DNA of 49,624 nucleotides from Trichomonas tenax (taxonomy: Eukaryota; Parabasalia; Trichomonadida; Trichomonadidae), in the NCBI GenBank assembly GCA_023091735.1, contig JALKBU010000308.1:1-49624 (forward strand). The letters are read 5' to 3'. The stretch's first letter is position 1. Every line of letters starts with the position of its first letter. The notes under the pieces were generated by a model. The model did no database searches. It had not been told where the DNA came from and saw only the letters and a program-made list of their open reading frames with translations. This document shows, in pieces, positions 27,430 to 37,452 of this stretch. The position numbers were made by a program, and so were the translations under genes.

Positions 27430-27788
27430 ATATTTTGTTAATTTGTTTACAACCAACACTCTTTACAGTAACGATATGAAATTTCATCATCTGTTGTTCA
27501 TGGATCAATGTTGGCAAAATATAATCTATCCATATTTTAAATTCAAATCAAAATAAAAAAAAAGTTATTTAACTTTTTTCAAAATTATTTCTTGAATGCT
27601 TTCCAAGTTCTCGCTGACTTTCATAGTAAATTCACTTTCTGCTAATAGATGTGTGTTTAAAACCTTGCAGAAAAGGCGATCATATAAAAATCTTTATTTT
27701 TTGGTTGATAATCATTTCGATTACTGGAACGCTGAAAGGAAAGCATCTGATGTTATTAACATTTATCCACCTGGAACAGCTTTCCACT

Positions 27789-27797
27789 CAGTTGCAT
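27789..27797. repeat. 9-bp target-site duplication, left copy
   Basis: CAGTTGCAT here and again at 28549-28557, exactly next to the two terminal inverted repeats. Confidence 0.85.
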
Positions 27798-28548
27798 GGC
27801 GTCACTGAATTTTCCACGCCACCACAGAAGTCATAGCAATACATGGAAGTAGTGCTCCTTGTGGCGTTGCTGACCATGATATTTCTGTCACTTTTACGAT
27901 TTTCCCGCCAAATATTTTTGTTAACATATGTTCTTGCTTCGTATGTAATATGTGTATATATTTTGAAAATAAATTGCTGAATTAAAATAGCTCTAAGTCT
28001 CTATTTCAATGAAAAAAATGCAACAAAATTATTTATGATTAAAAAAATTAAATTATCTTTTGTTAAAAAGGGTGAGATAAAGCTGAATGCGATGATGATA
28101 ATATGATGGCTTATCACCTGCATATGTATCCTATTAAATATCAATACCCAATCTGTTCATTTTTAGTAATCCTGATTTTATCTCGTTATTATTCACTTGA
28201 TTTGTCCATTTTCAACGCAACCAAATCAGTGTCTACTAAATGTTGGACTTACAGGATAAAAATGTGTTGTGTTTTATTCGCAAAATATTTAATCTTAATT
28301 TGCAACCCTTACTTTTCATCCACACAGCATGCAAACAACATGAGTAATGATAACCCGTCAGTTAACATCAAAATAAATCAAGATATTTTTTTGATATAAT
28401 ATTGAATAATATATTTTTCATGCTTTATATATCCACAGCATTTTAGATGGGAAAATTTTTCATTTGCCACCAAAATTAGACCTTAAATATTCATACTGGT
28501 GGAGAAAAATCGAGATGTTTGAGTAGGTGTAGAAAATTGAGTGACGCC
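27798..28548. mobile_element. Non-autonomous Mutator-like MITE, 751 bp
   Basis: The ends are GGCGTCACTGAATTTTC (27798-27814) and its near-perfect reverse complement GAAAATTGAGTGACGCC (28532-28548): 16 of 17 match, with weaker similarity for about 9 bp more. It is flanked by the 9-bp direct repeat CAGTTGCAT, a length typical of Mutator-superfamily insertions. The interior has no transposase frame; a 98-codon open frame inside is not convincing. It must have moved with enzymes from elsewhere. Its end pattern GG-x-GTCA-x(3-4)-AATTTT recurs in the element at 41173-41699. Confidence 0.82.
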
Positions 28549-28557
28549 CAGTTGCAT
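28549..28557. repeat. 9-bp target-site duplication, right copy
   Basis: CAGTTGCAT, identical to 27789-27797. Confidence 0.85.
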
Positions 28558-28585
28558 GGGATAAACTTGAAGAACTCCAGCATAT

Positions 28586-28770
28586 TTTATAATCATTATG
28601 ACATGGAATTAATCACTTATATTTAATCATAATTATTATATGAAATTGATCACTTATGTTTTATCTTCATAATGATATTACATCAATGACTTACATTTAG
28701 TTATCATTATGATATTACATCAATCGTTGATATTTAATTATCATTCTTATATAGAATCAATCATGCACAT
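28586..28770 (+). repeat. Minisatellite: five 37-bp units
   Basis: Five consecutive units of exactly 37 bp (28586, 28623, 28660, 28697, 28734) align without gaps. Shared positions include TT-A-ATCAT...ATA and a final CAT/TAT. Units 3 and 4 share ATGATATTACATCAAT. Identity between units is moderate, so the array is old. Its start overlaps the end of the gene split by the MITE. Confidence 0.7.
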
Positions 28771-29435
28771 TTTATTCTCCTCTATCAGTTGCAATTCGCA
28801 TGGGGTCCATCGAAATAATTAAATATCTAGAATTTAAAGGCGCCACAGAATAAACGTTGTATTACAAAATTGACTTTCTTGGAAACTTAACCCTTGTTGG
28901 ATCTTAGTCAATGTAAGTTGTACTGGAAAACAAAGCATTTAATCATGCAACTATGCCCATGTGAATTATGATTGGTGTGAAGATTTGAATAGATATTCGT
29001 CATATGTTTAAATAAGATATTACATCACCTGAAAACTGATATTGTTCGAGCTGATTGATGCATCTATTATAGGTAAGTCTAAAGGGATAAGCACATATTC
29101 TTCTAGTCCTTTAATAATGAAATATTTTCTTTTCAAATTAAACATGGGAAATGCAAAACTATGGCAAAACTGGGGATATACATTCGAAAAGCTTGCAAAC
29201 TCTCAACATACATGTTCAATATAAACAAAAAAACCTGATTGTAAAAGGTGTTTTTTCATGACGAAATTATGTATAAAGAGGGAAAAATATTAACCTTATG
29301 TAAGTATTTTGTGACATGTAAACTATTTGTAAAGTAAATTTTGGCAATCGATCAAAGGTTAATTACTCATTACCTTTCCTTTTATTCTCTGTTCGATGTG
29401 ATTTAAGCTTTTATAATAAAAGTATCAAAATTTTA
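28771..29435. other. Intergenic stretch upstream of the membrane RING gene
   Basis: A+T-rich and non-coding as far as can be seen. The only open frames start at non-ATG codons and look like chance. ATCAAAATTTTA sits just before the next gene's ATG. Confidence 0.4.
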
Positions 29436-30878
29436 ATGTTATATATCTTTATTGCGATCGGTCTCTGCGAGGAAAAGTATATAGGAAACTGGTCGCTCAC
29501 TGTTGCGACGCGAGATATGGTTGTAAACGATACATCTAACTTCCAGATAACAATCGAAAAACCACAATTATTTCATGGATTAAATTGGTCGAATTGTTCG
29601 TTGTATTTCTCAAGACTCAACAAAATCCGCTTAGAATCGCAAATTATTCCAGGAAACGCACTATATTTTCCTGAATATTCTTCATATTTTATTTTTGTTA
29701 TGTCTCCAGACTACAAAAATTACAAAGATTTCGTCGAATTTGTGAGTTCTGTCATTGATTATACAAAACAGCGTGGTTTTAATTTCAGTTCTCTCCATGA
29801 AAATCTCCAAATATTTTTACTTTACAGCATGAAAGTGAAACAAAGAGCAGGTCCACCTCCGGTGATCAAATCTTTCAATGTATCATATCATTATCGAAAA
29901 GGAGCATCTTTTATTCAAGGATATGAAATTTATAGTCTTCATAACATCAAATTCGAAGCTGATTTCTATGATATAACGCAAGATAGGATCAATATGCAGA
30001 TATTCCTCGTTTTATATGCGATATGTGTCGCATTTAATTTCTATGCTTGGAGAGATATAACGAAGAAATTCACAAGTGAGAATTCCTTGCTTCAACTTTC
30101 ACCGCTGAGTATCCTTCTTCACACGTCATTCGACTTTGCGCACGGTTTCTATATTTCAATAATTCTTCCTGATGTTAAAGGCAATAATAATATTGGAATA
30201 TTCGTTATTATATTGGTGGGCATTCTGATATATGTTATATACGAAAACGCATTCAGCACGAAACTTCATGCATATCACACAGATAATATCAATATTATTC
30301 CTCGATGGGCGAGAATGATGATTATTGTTATAGCGCAGACTGTAATATTGATGGTACAGTACTATTTGTTGATAAATTTCAGTAAGCATCCATTGATAAC
30401 ATTCCTTGGATTATTCAGTTTCTTCCTGCCACAAGTTCTTTTTTCTATCTGGAAGCCAAACGGCAGAAAGAAGGATACCTTCTTTGTAATCAATATTTTG
30501 ATATACAGAGGTTTGTTAGTCTTGTATTATGGATTGTATCCAAACAATATCACTCACACTGTTTATCCAAAAGAAGCTCTCATTACATTAGGTCTGATGA
30601 TATTCGAAGCTTTCGTCATTATCATGCAAAACTACTACGGCGGAAAATTCTTTATCCCTAAGTTCTTACTCGAAGAAGGGTATAATTATTATGCAAGACC
30701 TGCCGAAGAAGGAGCAATTTGCCCAATCTGTCTTGCACCTATTACAGCAGAAGATATTCCTATGACGACGCCGTGTGACCACTGCTATCACTCTGACTGT
30801 CTTGAGAGGTGGATGGAGGAAGAGTTGGTTTGTCCAATGTGTAGGGCTCAAATTCCTCCATTAACTAATTTCCGCTGA
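29436..30878 (+). CDS. Tul1/FLY1-like membrane RING-H2 E3 ligase, 480 aa
   Basis: The N-terminus (MLYIFIAIGLCEE) is a probable signal peptide. Residues 12-185 form a luminal domain with several N-glycosylation sites (NWS, NDT, NCS, NFS, NVS). Six to seven hydrophobic segments follow between about 187 and 405 (for example IFLVLYAICVAF; IFVIILVGILIYVI; MMIIVIAQTVILMVQYYLL). A cytosolic C-terminal RING-H2 (C-x2-C at CPICL, CDHCYH, HSDC, CPMC) ends the protein. This plan is that of Tul1, the Golgi/endosomal DSC-complex ubiquitin ligase that disposes of membrane proteins, and of plant FLY1. The length is shorter than yeast Tul1 (758) because the luminal part is reduced. The fold and topology are secure; the complex is inferred. 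Confidence 0.75.
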   Translation: MLYIFIAIGLCEEKYIGNWSLTVATRDMVVNDTSNFQITIEKPQLFHGLNWSNCSLYFSRLNKIRLESQIIPGNALYFPEYSSYFIFVMSPDYKNYKDFVEFVSSVIDYTKQRGFNFSSLHENLQIFLLYSMKVKQRAGPPPVIKSFNVSYHYRKGASFIQGYEIYSLHNIKFEADFYDITQDRINMQIFLVLYAICVAFNFYAWRDITKKFTSENSLLQLSPLSILLHTSFDFAHGFYISIILPDVKGNNNIGIFVIILVGILIYVIYENAFSTKLHAYHTDNINIIPRWARMMIIVIAQTVILMVQYYLLINFSKHPLITFLGLFSFFLPQVLFSIWKPNGRKKDTFFVINILIYRGLLVLYYGLYPNNITHTVYPKEALITLGLMIFEAFVIIMQNYYGGKFFIPKFLLEEGYNYYARPAEEGAICPICLAPITAEDIPMTTPCDHCYHSDCLERWMEEELVCPMCRAQIPPLTNFR

Positions 30879-31164
30879 TATTTTTTTGTTTGTTTGTCAA
30901 AGATAAATATATTGAATTTTGATGCTGAGGATTTTGATTCTGATGCACAAAGCTTTTATCTCGAGAAATATTAAAGTTTTTTAAAAAACGATGTGATAAG
31001 TGTTATAAGTGATTACAATGATGTATATAAGAATTCTATAACAATCCTAATTGGTAATATGTTTAAATAATGTTTGTTGTTGATAATGGAAAAGATGAAT
31101 ATGTCTGACATGTAAATTTTGAGATGGCAAATTTCGAAATTTTCCGAGGATATCGAAAATTTTG
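30879..31164. other. Short intergenic region
   Basis: A+T-rich promoter space of the next gene. GAAAATTTTG precedes the ATG at 31165. No other feature. Confidence 0.35.
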
Positions 31165-31893
31165 ATGCAAATCAGAGCTATATTGTATGTAGATAATAAA
31201 TCATCGGGAAAATTAAAAATCTGTACGTTAAATCTCGTTGAAAAAAAAAATCAAAAATCTATGGAAGTTCTTTCTAACATATATGTGATTGGTGATCGCA
31301 CACCTCTTCCCGGTCCATCCGATTACACAATCTCACGTGCGTTCACTGATAAAAAAGGAATCACTGTATCACCACGCTACACCTTTAAAGAATCTCATCC
31401 GGACCCGGGTCTTGTTTCATTGAAGAGCACAATGGGAAATGGTCCAAGAGTAACAATAGGACCACGCTACAGAGATTTGAAGCGTGATTACGTTCCTGGA
31501 CCAAATTATGTTCCACCACCATTCGGACAAGTAAACGGTGTTAAATTCCCAAGAGCAAAGTCACCAAGAGTCTTAAAGAATACCAATCCCAGTCCACAAG
31601 ACTACAATCCCCAATATGATTTCAACGTAGGTTTAAAGAAAAACGTACAAGCGTCAATAGGCACAGCGAAACGCCCTTCGATTTTCAATGGTGATCCTTC
31701 AACACCGAGTGCTGCAAACTATAACCCAAGATTTAGCTACACACGATCTTCATCTCCGAGAATTTCTATAGCAAACAAGTACAAAGAGCGTCTAAAAGAT
31801 AGAACAGGAGAATATGTTGCTACTCGCACAACTCTTAGCGCAAGAGGTTGCAATTTTGGACGTGGATCTCGTCGTGTTCCGATTATGCATTAA
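31165..31893 (+). CDS. SHIPPO/STPGR-repeat axonemal protein (ODF3-like), 242 aa
   Basis: The body has spaced Pro-Gly repeats of the sperm-tail PG-rich (STPGR/SHIPPO) type: TPLPGPSDYTI near residue 50, HPDPGLVS, VPGPNYVPPP, NPSPQDYNP and TPSAANYNP, each followed by an aromatic or Arg-rich strand such as VSPRYTFK or TIGPRYR. Such proteins lie inside or along flagellar doublet microtubules. The length is close to ODF3-type proteins. The start at 31165 gives a 34-residue lead before a second Met (MEVLSNIY), and the second Met could be the true start. There is no transmembrane segment. It lies near two other possible axoneme-linked genes (31935, 33716). Confidence 0.78.
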   Translation: MQIRAILYVDNKSSGKLKICTLNLVEKKNQKSMEVLSNIYVIGDRTPLPGPSDYTISRAFTDKKGITVSPRYTFKESHPDPGLVSLKSTMGNGPRVTIGPRYRDLKRDYVPGPNYVPPPFGQVNGVKFPRAKSPRVLKNTNPSPQDYNPQYDFNVGLKKNVQASIGTAKRPSIFNGDPSTPSAANYNPRFSYTRSSSPRISIANKYKERLKDRTGEYVATRTTLSARGCNFGRGSRRVPIMH

Positions 31894-31934
31894 AAATCTG
31901 TTTTTTTATTTAAGTATAAACATAAACAAAACAT

Positions 31935-32708
31935 TTATTCGTTATTTTGTGATCGCCGGCCTTTCCTTTCTGAGCTTGATTGAGGAATAATTTTAACAGA
32001 GCCACCTTCTTCATATGAGCACCTCATTTGCATCTGGTCGCCAAGGAGTTGCACTGGCTGTGACATAGCATCACGCATTGATCTCGCTGACATTCTTGAA
32101 ACAAATGATATCTTATCTTTAGCGTATGATGCAGCTTGGAGGTGCTCTGGGATAGTGAAATTTGTAGCCAGGTGTTTTTGCCTTGAACTTCCCGAATTAT
32201 CATCAGATAAATTAACATCTCTTTCTCTGTATGCAATTGTATCGATATCATATGTAGAACCTTCACGTGTATCGAGTGCAATTGTTCCACTGAGCTCAGA
32301 TTCGATATCAAACCAACCATGAGTATCATCATCACTTTCGATTTGTCTAACTTGCGCGTATCTCATGCGAATGAGTTTTTGTATTGGCGGCCTATTGAGG
32401 AGAAGCTGTAATGTATCAATGCTTTCTTTGTTATAAGATGAAAAATAATGGAGATCGCCTTCTGTTTGTACTAACTGTAAAGTAATGCGTGCACCAACAC
32501 GCCTCAAATAGTCTATGACTAATTTTGCCGCCATTCTATGAACCTGACTGTCCTGAAGTTTTAATCTCGATTTTAATGTCTCAGAATGCGTTTCTTTTGC
32601 AGCAAGAGCAATCAATGCAAGAAAAAGACACTTAGAATGGTTTGGAACTCCATTCTGTATCATCAAATCTGCAATTCTCGCGTCTCTTTTTGGTGCCGCT
32701 TTTTTCAT
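31935..32708 (-). CDS. LisH-like N-terminal protein, 257 aa
   Basis: Residues 55-85 (HRMAAKLVIDYLRRVGARITLQLVQTEGDL) fit a LisH dimerisation motif: a hydrophobic helix, DYL, a small residue, then TL and an acidic end. LisH proteins occur in centrosomal, basal-body and microtubule-linked complexes. After it comes a helical segment (SIDTLQLLLNRPPIQKLIRMRY) and then a polar, Ser/Asp-rich tail that is probably disordered and ends basic (ERKGRRSQNNE). It is convergent with the SHIPPO gene, with a 41-bp spacer. The LisH call is by eye and the rest is unrecognised. A role at the basal body is an inference from the motif and the neighbour. Confidence 0.5.
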   Translation of the reverse strand: MKKAAPKRDARIADLMIQNGVPNHSKCLFLALIALAAKETHSETLKSRLKLQDSQVHRMAAKLVIDYLRRVGARITLQLVQTEGDLHYFSSYNKESIDTLQLLLNRPPIQKLIRMRYAQVRQIESDDDTHGWFDIESELSGTIALDTREGSTYDIDTIAYRERDVNLSDDNSGSSRQKHLATNFTIPEHLQAASYAKDKISFVSRMSARSMRDAMSQPVQLLGDQMQMRCSYEEGGSVKIIPQSSSERKGRRSQNNE

Positions 32709-33715
32709 TTTTTTTGCTAACGAATTCGTTTGCTATTAAAATTTGCCATGTATGATTTTACATGACAAAAATTCATCATAAGCTATTTTTTACTTTTATA
32801 GCATTTTAACACCTACAGTAGCGAAGCCTGCATCTATGGCATTCAGATATCAAATCTTTACTCTAAATAATAAAATATATTCAATTCTCAATTGAATTGA
32901 TTGAGAAGCACTTCGTAAGGAATATCTCCCACCTTAAAACGGTCATTGGTTAGTTATTTAAAGTCCAAGTTAAAAATATAAAAATAAATATTAATAATTT
33001 TACATAAAGGAAGAACAGACGTGCGTTTGGGGAATAGTAAATGAACAACTTTTACGGAATCTAAGTCAATCTAAAAATTAGATTTTTGAATATACTTACT
33101 GTGTGTTAGTATTATTTAAAAATAAGGCGGCTCAGTTATCTCGAAAGCATCAACATGTTGATATCTGACGAGAGGAATAGTCTTCAGAGCCCTGTATAAT
33201 GATACATACTACAACCAAAAAAATGAAAAACGGTTTTGGATGGCTGAATCAAGACACTTCGATTTTGTTGATAAAACGTAATACCAACACTCTCCTGAAT
33301 CTTGTCATAAGTGAAAGCAATCAAAAATCCGTTTATTTCACAAATCGATGTGATTTATTATTTAAAAAAATCACTCTCCAAGCAGCTCACTATCCACTCT
33401 ACATAGCAGAAAACAGATGTCAATTGTTATCAATTTATCATTCAAATCAATCACAAAAACACTGATTTATATCAAATTTCTGATATTAATAGTATAACTA
33501 GAAGATATGCAGCGCGTCACACAATGTTAGAACGTTCAATAATAAGTTAAATTGATAAATCACAATCGCAATTCATCATATGATTGTGATTACCATGAGA
33601 ACGTTATTGAAAATAAAAATGAAATGATTTGTTATTTGTAGACATTGTGAACTTTAGAAAACTGTAAATAAAATGAAAATGAAATTCAATTGTCAACAAA
33701 AAATATAAAAAATCT
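32709..33715. other. Intergenic kilobase with small hairpins
   Basis: No convincing gene; an 88-codon frame at 33199-33465 has no supporting feature. Two perfect small hairpins occur: TTCTCAAT / ATTGAGAA (32885-32907), and AATCACAATC (33558-33567) with GATTGTGATT (33582-33591), the second flanked by TTCAATAA / TTATTGAA further out. Confidence 0.35.
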
Positions 33716-34261
33716 TTATTTAGCCTTCTCCTGGAGTTCCTGCTTTGTCTTTTCTTCCTTAGCCTTCTCTGCTTGAATTTCATGGTAAATAACGCCGTGT
33801 TCCTTATTTGTAAACCTTTTCATCTTGAAAGTATCCTTAAGTGCTGGTTCTGTTGGCGCATGCTTTGTGTGACCAATGGAAGCAGCTGTTGGACGAAGAG
33901 GATCGATCTTCTTATTATTTTTACCGCCAGTGAGCTCAACCTTTGCTGCAGCGCGCTTCTCCTCTTCTTCCTGCTTCGCAATGCGCTGAGCGATGACTGC
34001 GTTAGAGTGAAGGAATGGATCCGCACGGACATCGATATCGTGTGTAGACATGCCGTATGTGAAATTTGGATCTTGATCTGATGGAAGCGAATCTTTCTTT
34101 GGAGCTTTTGGCTTGCCGGCCTTCGATTTCGATCGGACTTGTGCGGAATGTTCTTCAAATTCCTTAATACGATTGTCCCAGCCTTGGACAACCTCTGTCA
34201 TGTCCTCGTGGGCCCCAGACTTCTTGCCGAATGTCATTTCCTGTAACTGAGCCTTCTTCAT
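33716..34261 (-). CDS. Lys/Glu-rich protein, possibly axonemal, 181 aa
   Basis: A polar, highly charged protein (Lys, Glu, Ala), with helical stretches at 85-105 (AQRIAKQEEEEKRAAAKVE) and 160-181. The middle has DPNFTYGMST, which recalls the short F-x-YG motif of some flagellar microtubule-inner proteins, but this is too short to assign a family. Codon use is biased to C- and G-ending codons, as in highly expressed structural genes, and contrasts with the neighbours. No signal or membrane segment. The candidate role is cytoskeletal or axonemal; confidence in function is low, in the gene itself high. Confidence 0.7.
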   Translation of the reverse strand: MKKAQLQEMTFGKKSGAHEDMTEVVQGWDNRIKEFEEHSAQVRSKSKAGKPKAPKKDSLPSDQDPNFTYGMSTHDIDVRADPFLHSNAVIAQRIAKQEEEEKRAAAKVELTGGKNNKKIDPLRPTAASIGHTKHAPTEPALKDTFKMKRFTNKEHGVIYHEIQAEKAKEEKTKQELQEKAK

Positions 34262-34849
34262 TCTTTCACTCAGAAATTTGAATTATCAAAAGAAAAACGT
34301 ACAAATTCATATTGTATGTAATTCGAAATGTGACAGTTTACATGACAGAATTTAAATTTGTTATTGTCCGATACTCCCCCGCCTAAAGAGAATTTGTATC
34401 TTAATTCTCTGCAAATAACAATTCTATTGTCGCTGAAGCGCATAGATAATTAGTTAAAGAATATGTAGCTGTATGTTTAAAATGACCATCTCCTCCAGGG
34501 ATTTTAGATAGAGATCGTCGAAATAAATGTTTCGTTTACCAAAAAGAGAAGAAAATATATGTTTCAGAGTGTGTTCACGCATTGAAAAATTGAATAATTA
34601 TTATGTCTATTATAAGATGAACAAACATTTTTTAAAATAAGTTTTAATTTTCAGTCTCTTTCACTGTAATACTATCAGATTCATGAAATAGCATAAGCAT
34701 TGCTTTTTTAAACCCAAAGGAAATGCAGGTTTCATTGTTGAACATTCTAAATATATTTAGAAATGATCTTTGAAAATCAAATTATAAACTATAATGGTGG
34801 AAATACTAAAAGATCTCTATAGTTTACAAATATATATATACAAACAATA
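34262..34849. other. Intergenic stretch
   Basis: A+T-rich, between the 5' end of the Lys/Glu-rich gene and the 3' end of the karyopherin gene. No feature recognised. Confidence 0.4.
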
Positions 34850-37438
34850 TTATTGTGGTTTAATTGTTGATCTGATGCCTTGAGCAGTTATTAATATCTT
34901 TTTGTCCTCACATTTAATTACAAGAATGTCATAAAACTTGTTAAATATGCGCGATTGGTAGATATCAATGAATTTGCAATCTGACTTAGTTCTCATCTTC
35001 AAATAGCAATCATGCAATGTTGCGACAAATTCAAGAAACGCTTTAAAAATAACTTCTGTGTATATTTCTTGCTCTGTGAATCTTCTTCTCACCAATTTCA
35101 ATATGTTCTTTTTCAGCCATGAATAGGATTCCTTATCATAGAACATCAATCTCAAATTCACTTGAGATTTAATAATGAGAGCTAAGCTCTTCAAAACTGC
35201 GCGATATTTTCTGATGTATGTTTCTTTCTCGTCTGTATTACTTAATTCGAACTCTTCATCAATAACCTGTGAACAAATACGTGTATAATTTAAGAAGTAT
35301 GGCTCAGCAGAATCTTTAAATTGTTGCTTACTTAATATATGTCCTAAGACTATTATATATTGTTCTTGGATATCTGGACTAATTTCTATCTCAGTATCAA
35401 TAAACGGAGAAACAAGGTCTGGGTTTTCTATCTGATATTTGTTGAAATCTGAATAATTATACTTAACAAGGAATCCAAATGTTTTTATAGCAACACCAAT
35501 TAGTCTTGGATTTTGTGACGAAATTGAGTTGTTAATTGTACAGAGAATAAAACTTGACTGAGTAGCAATATCTTGTTTATAAATTTTGATTAATTTCTTG
35601 AATATTACCAAATAAATCTCATATAAATTCACATCAAGATTTGATAAAAACTTTGCAGCAATGTTCATGAAATTAGGCAATCTGATATTGATATCTACAT
35701 TAATGTCAACATATAGCGTGAAATAGTGTGTAATAACAAATAAAGTTGAAGCGATTCTATCAATAGGAAAATCTATATCTGGATTGATATTTTCAAGATG
35801 ATTCATCATATAATCATATAATTCTAATAATATTTCGGCTGGAATTTTCTTACTCAAAACTTTGATAAAGAATTTATCTATGAGAGATAAAACTTGATAA
35901 TTGGACTTTTCTCGAATTGCTAACAATATGTCTTTCATAAATAAGAAGAAATCTTTCTTTTCATCATTAACCAATTTTTGTGGAATTGTCTTCAACAATC
36001 TCAAACCTGATATGAATGCTTGCGATGGGCCCTCCTTGGCAATAAAATTGCGAATGTATGAAATTAAGTTTTGATGCATTAACGAATATTTCTTAATTAT
36101 TTTCTTAATAACATCGAATTTCAACATTAGAACAAGTTCATCACTTTCTTCTTCGTTTCCAAATATATTATCATTGTGATTCATGATGAAATCATTAACT
36201 ATGATTGCATTGTAAGCGTCTAAAACTGAATTTAAAACTTTCATTGCTCCGATGTAATCTGAATTCTTGAATTTTTCATGCGCAATATTTAAGACTATTG
36301 TTATATATCTTGGAATACATTTCATGAAGTTTGTCAGTAAACTCCTTATCTGCCATCCCATATCCGATTCAAAGTAGTCTCCTAAGTTTGTTGCATCCAA
36401 CAACTGCAGAACATTATCAAGAACACCTGTGTCAATAATTTTTTGACAAATCTCATGATTCACGAATCCATCTTCATTTTTCCTCCCAACATATAATGAC
36501 GGCGGTTGACAATTAACATCAGAGCGAAAATATGATGGATTACATTTTCGAAGAATTTCATGTTCATTGCAAATAATTTCTTGAATTAATTCAAGAATAG
36601 AAATTAAGTATTCTTGAGGGCATGTGTGTATTATTTGAAGCACTGTAGGTATGTATTCTTCTGATTGATCATAAAATTTATCAGACATCAATGATATTAA
36701 ACCAAAATATTTTGTAATGATATTTTCATCTAGAAATGGAAATCTTGAGAATACTAGTTGAGCATATTCTTGCAAGTAAGTAGTTCTGGCTAAAAAGAAA
36801 GGAGATTTCCATATTAATTGTGCAATGAAATCTATTGACTTGTCAATGTAAATTTTGATGAACTCTGTGATTGGGTTGAAATTTGACTCTGTTTGAAGTA
36901 CATTTTTGATATTTGTATAAATTATTGTTAATATTTCGACCAATTCTGGTGTATTTGTAAAATATGAATATCTAATCAACTCTGTAATGAATGGTAATAC
37001 GTATAAAGGATTGTTAGTTATCATGTATCGAATTATTTCGAGATTTGCGCCTTCAAATTTTATAATTTTAGCGAGAGTAATTGATGATATTTCGAACAAT
37101 TCATATATGTTGACAATTGAATGTATTAATATATTTTTTATGTTCGTACAAATTGAGTTTGATTCAATTCCATTCCAAAAGTCCTTTAATTGAACTTGAT
37201 TACTTGAAATTGAAGTATTAATGAAGTTTTTCAATAGAATGCATGCGAGATTTCTTAAATGAATTGGTTCATTTTGATTTCCTACCATTTTTATAAAAAA
37301 TGTCAAGAAATGTTCTGCGTAATCACGTGTTAGAGTTGAAATGTACGCATTTGTTTCCTGAATTTCATCATTTGATGCATTTCCATTGGTTAATAACTCC
37401 AAACATCTATGGAACGAATCAAAATCTCCATCAGACAT
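34850..37438 (-). CDS. Importin-beta/karyopherin-like transport receptor, 862 aa
   Basis: A long all-helical protein of HEAT-like pairs. The N-terminus has the importin-beta pattern: an acidic opening (MSDGDFDSFHRCLELL), a spacer of about 40 residues, then IHLRNLACILLKNFIN, the LR-x-LA-x-x-x-LKN motif of the importin-beta N-terminal domain that binds Ran-GTP. Further HEAT-like helices fill the rest. The length is near importin-beta and exportin norms (860-1000). The exact member (importin beta-1, importin-5/7/8 or an exportin) cannot be fixed by eye. The ATG at 37438 is used instead of a TTG just before it, and a TCATT initiator lies 12 nt upstream. Intact. Confidence 0.75.
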   Translation of the reverse strand: MSDGDFDSFHRCLELLTNGNASNDEIQETNAYISTLTRDYAEHFLTFFIKMVGNQNEPIHLRNLACILLKNFINTSISSNQVQLKDFWNGIESNSICTNIKNILIHSIVNIYELFEISSITLAKIIKFEGANLEIIRYMITNNPLYVLPFITELIRYSYFTNTPELVEILTIIYTNIKNVLQTESNFNPITEFIKIYIDKSIDFIAQLIWKSPFFLARTTYLQEYAQLVFSRFPFLDENIITKYFGLISLMSDKFYDQSEEYIPTVLQIIHTCPQEYLISILELIQEIICNEHEILRKCNPSYFRSDVNCQPPSLYVGRKNEDGFVNHEICQKIIDTGVLDNVLQLLDATNLGDYFESDMGWQIRSLLTNFMKCIPRYITIVLNIAHEKFKNSDYIGAMKVLNSVLDAYNAIIVNDFIMNHNDNIFGNEEESDELVLMLKFDVIKKIIKKYSLMHQNLISYIRNFIAKEGPSQAFISGLRLLKTIPQKLVNDEKKDFFLFMKDILLAIREKSNYQVLSLIDKFFIKVLSKKIPAEILLELYDYMMNHLENINPDIDFPIDRIASTLFVITHYFTLYVDINVDINIRLPNFMNIAAKFLSNLDVNLYEIYLVIFKKLIKIYKQDIATQSSFILCTINNSISSQNPRLIGVAIKTFGFLVKYNYSDFNKYQIENPDLVSPFIDTEIEISPDIQEQYIIVLGHILSKQQFKDSAEPYFLNYTRICSQVIDEEFELSNTDEKETYIRKYRAVLKSLALIIKSQVNLRLMFYDKESYSWLKKNILKLVRRRFTEQEIYTEVIFKAFLEFVATLHDCYLKMRTKSDCKFIDIYQSRIFNKFYDILVIKCEDKKILITAQGIRSTIKPQ

Positions 37439-37447
37439 CAAACAAAA

Positions 37448-37452
37448 ATGAC
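37448..37452 (-). promoter_or_regulatory. Inr-type core promoter (TCATT) of the karyopherin gene
   Basis: On the minus strand TCATTTTTGTTTG leads into the ATG, giving a leader of about 12 nt. Confidence 0.6.

Larger units (their letters stand above)
27596..28592 (+). pseudogene. Small gene split by a Mutator-like MITE
   Basis: The ATG at 27596 opens a frame that runs through 27797, where the inserted element at 27798-28548 begins. Taking out the element and one copy of its 9-bp target duplication lets the same frame continue for about a dozen codons to a TAA at 28590-28592. The Trp codon is rebuilt across the junction. The protein would be about 80 residues, basic, with an aromatic segment (DNHFDYWNAERK). 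No family recognised. Either it was a small gene, or this is the remaining end of a larger one. The insert adds a stop 4 codons after the junction, so only the last residues change. Confidence 0.5.

Noticed and set aside
28103..28399. 98-codon ORF inside the 27798 MITE
   Set aside because: No transposase motif, amino-acid content suggests chance; a DDE transposase would be several hundred residues.
29042..29224. 60-codon ORF before the membrane RING gene
   Set aside because: Begins at TTG, no motif, not supported.
33199..33465. 88-codon plus-strand ORF
   Set aside because: No initiator, no motif, composition as in the surrounding A+T-rich DNA.
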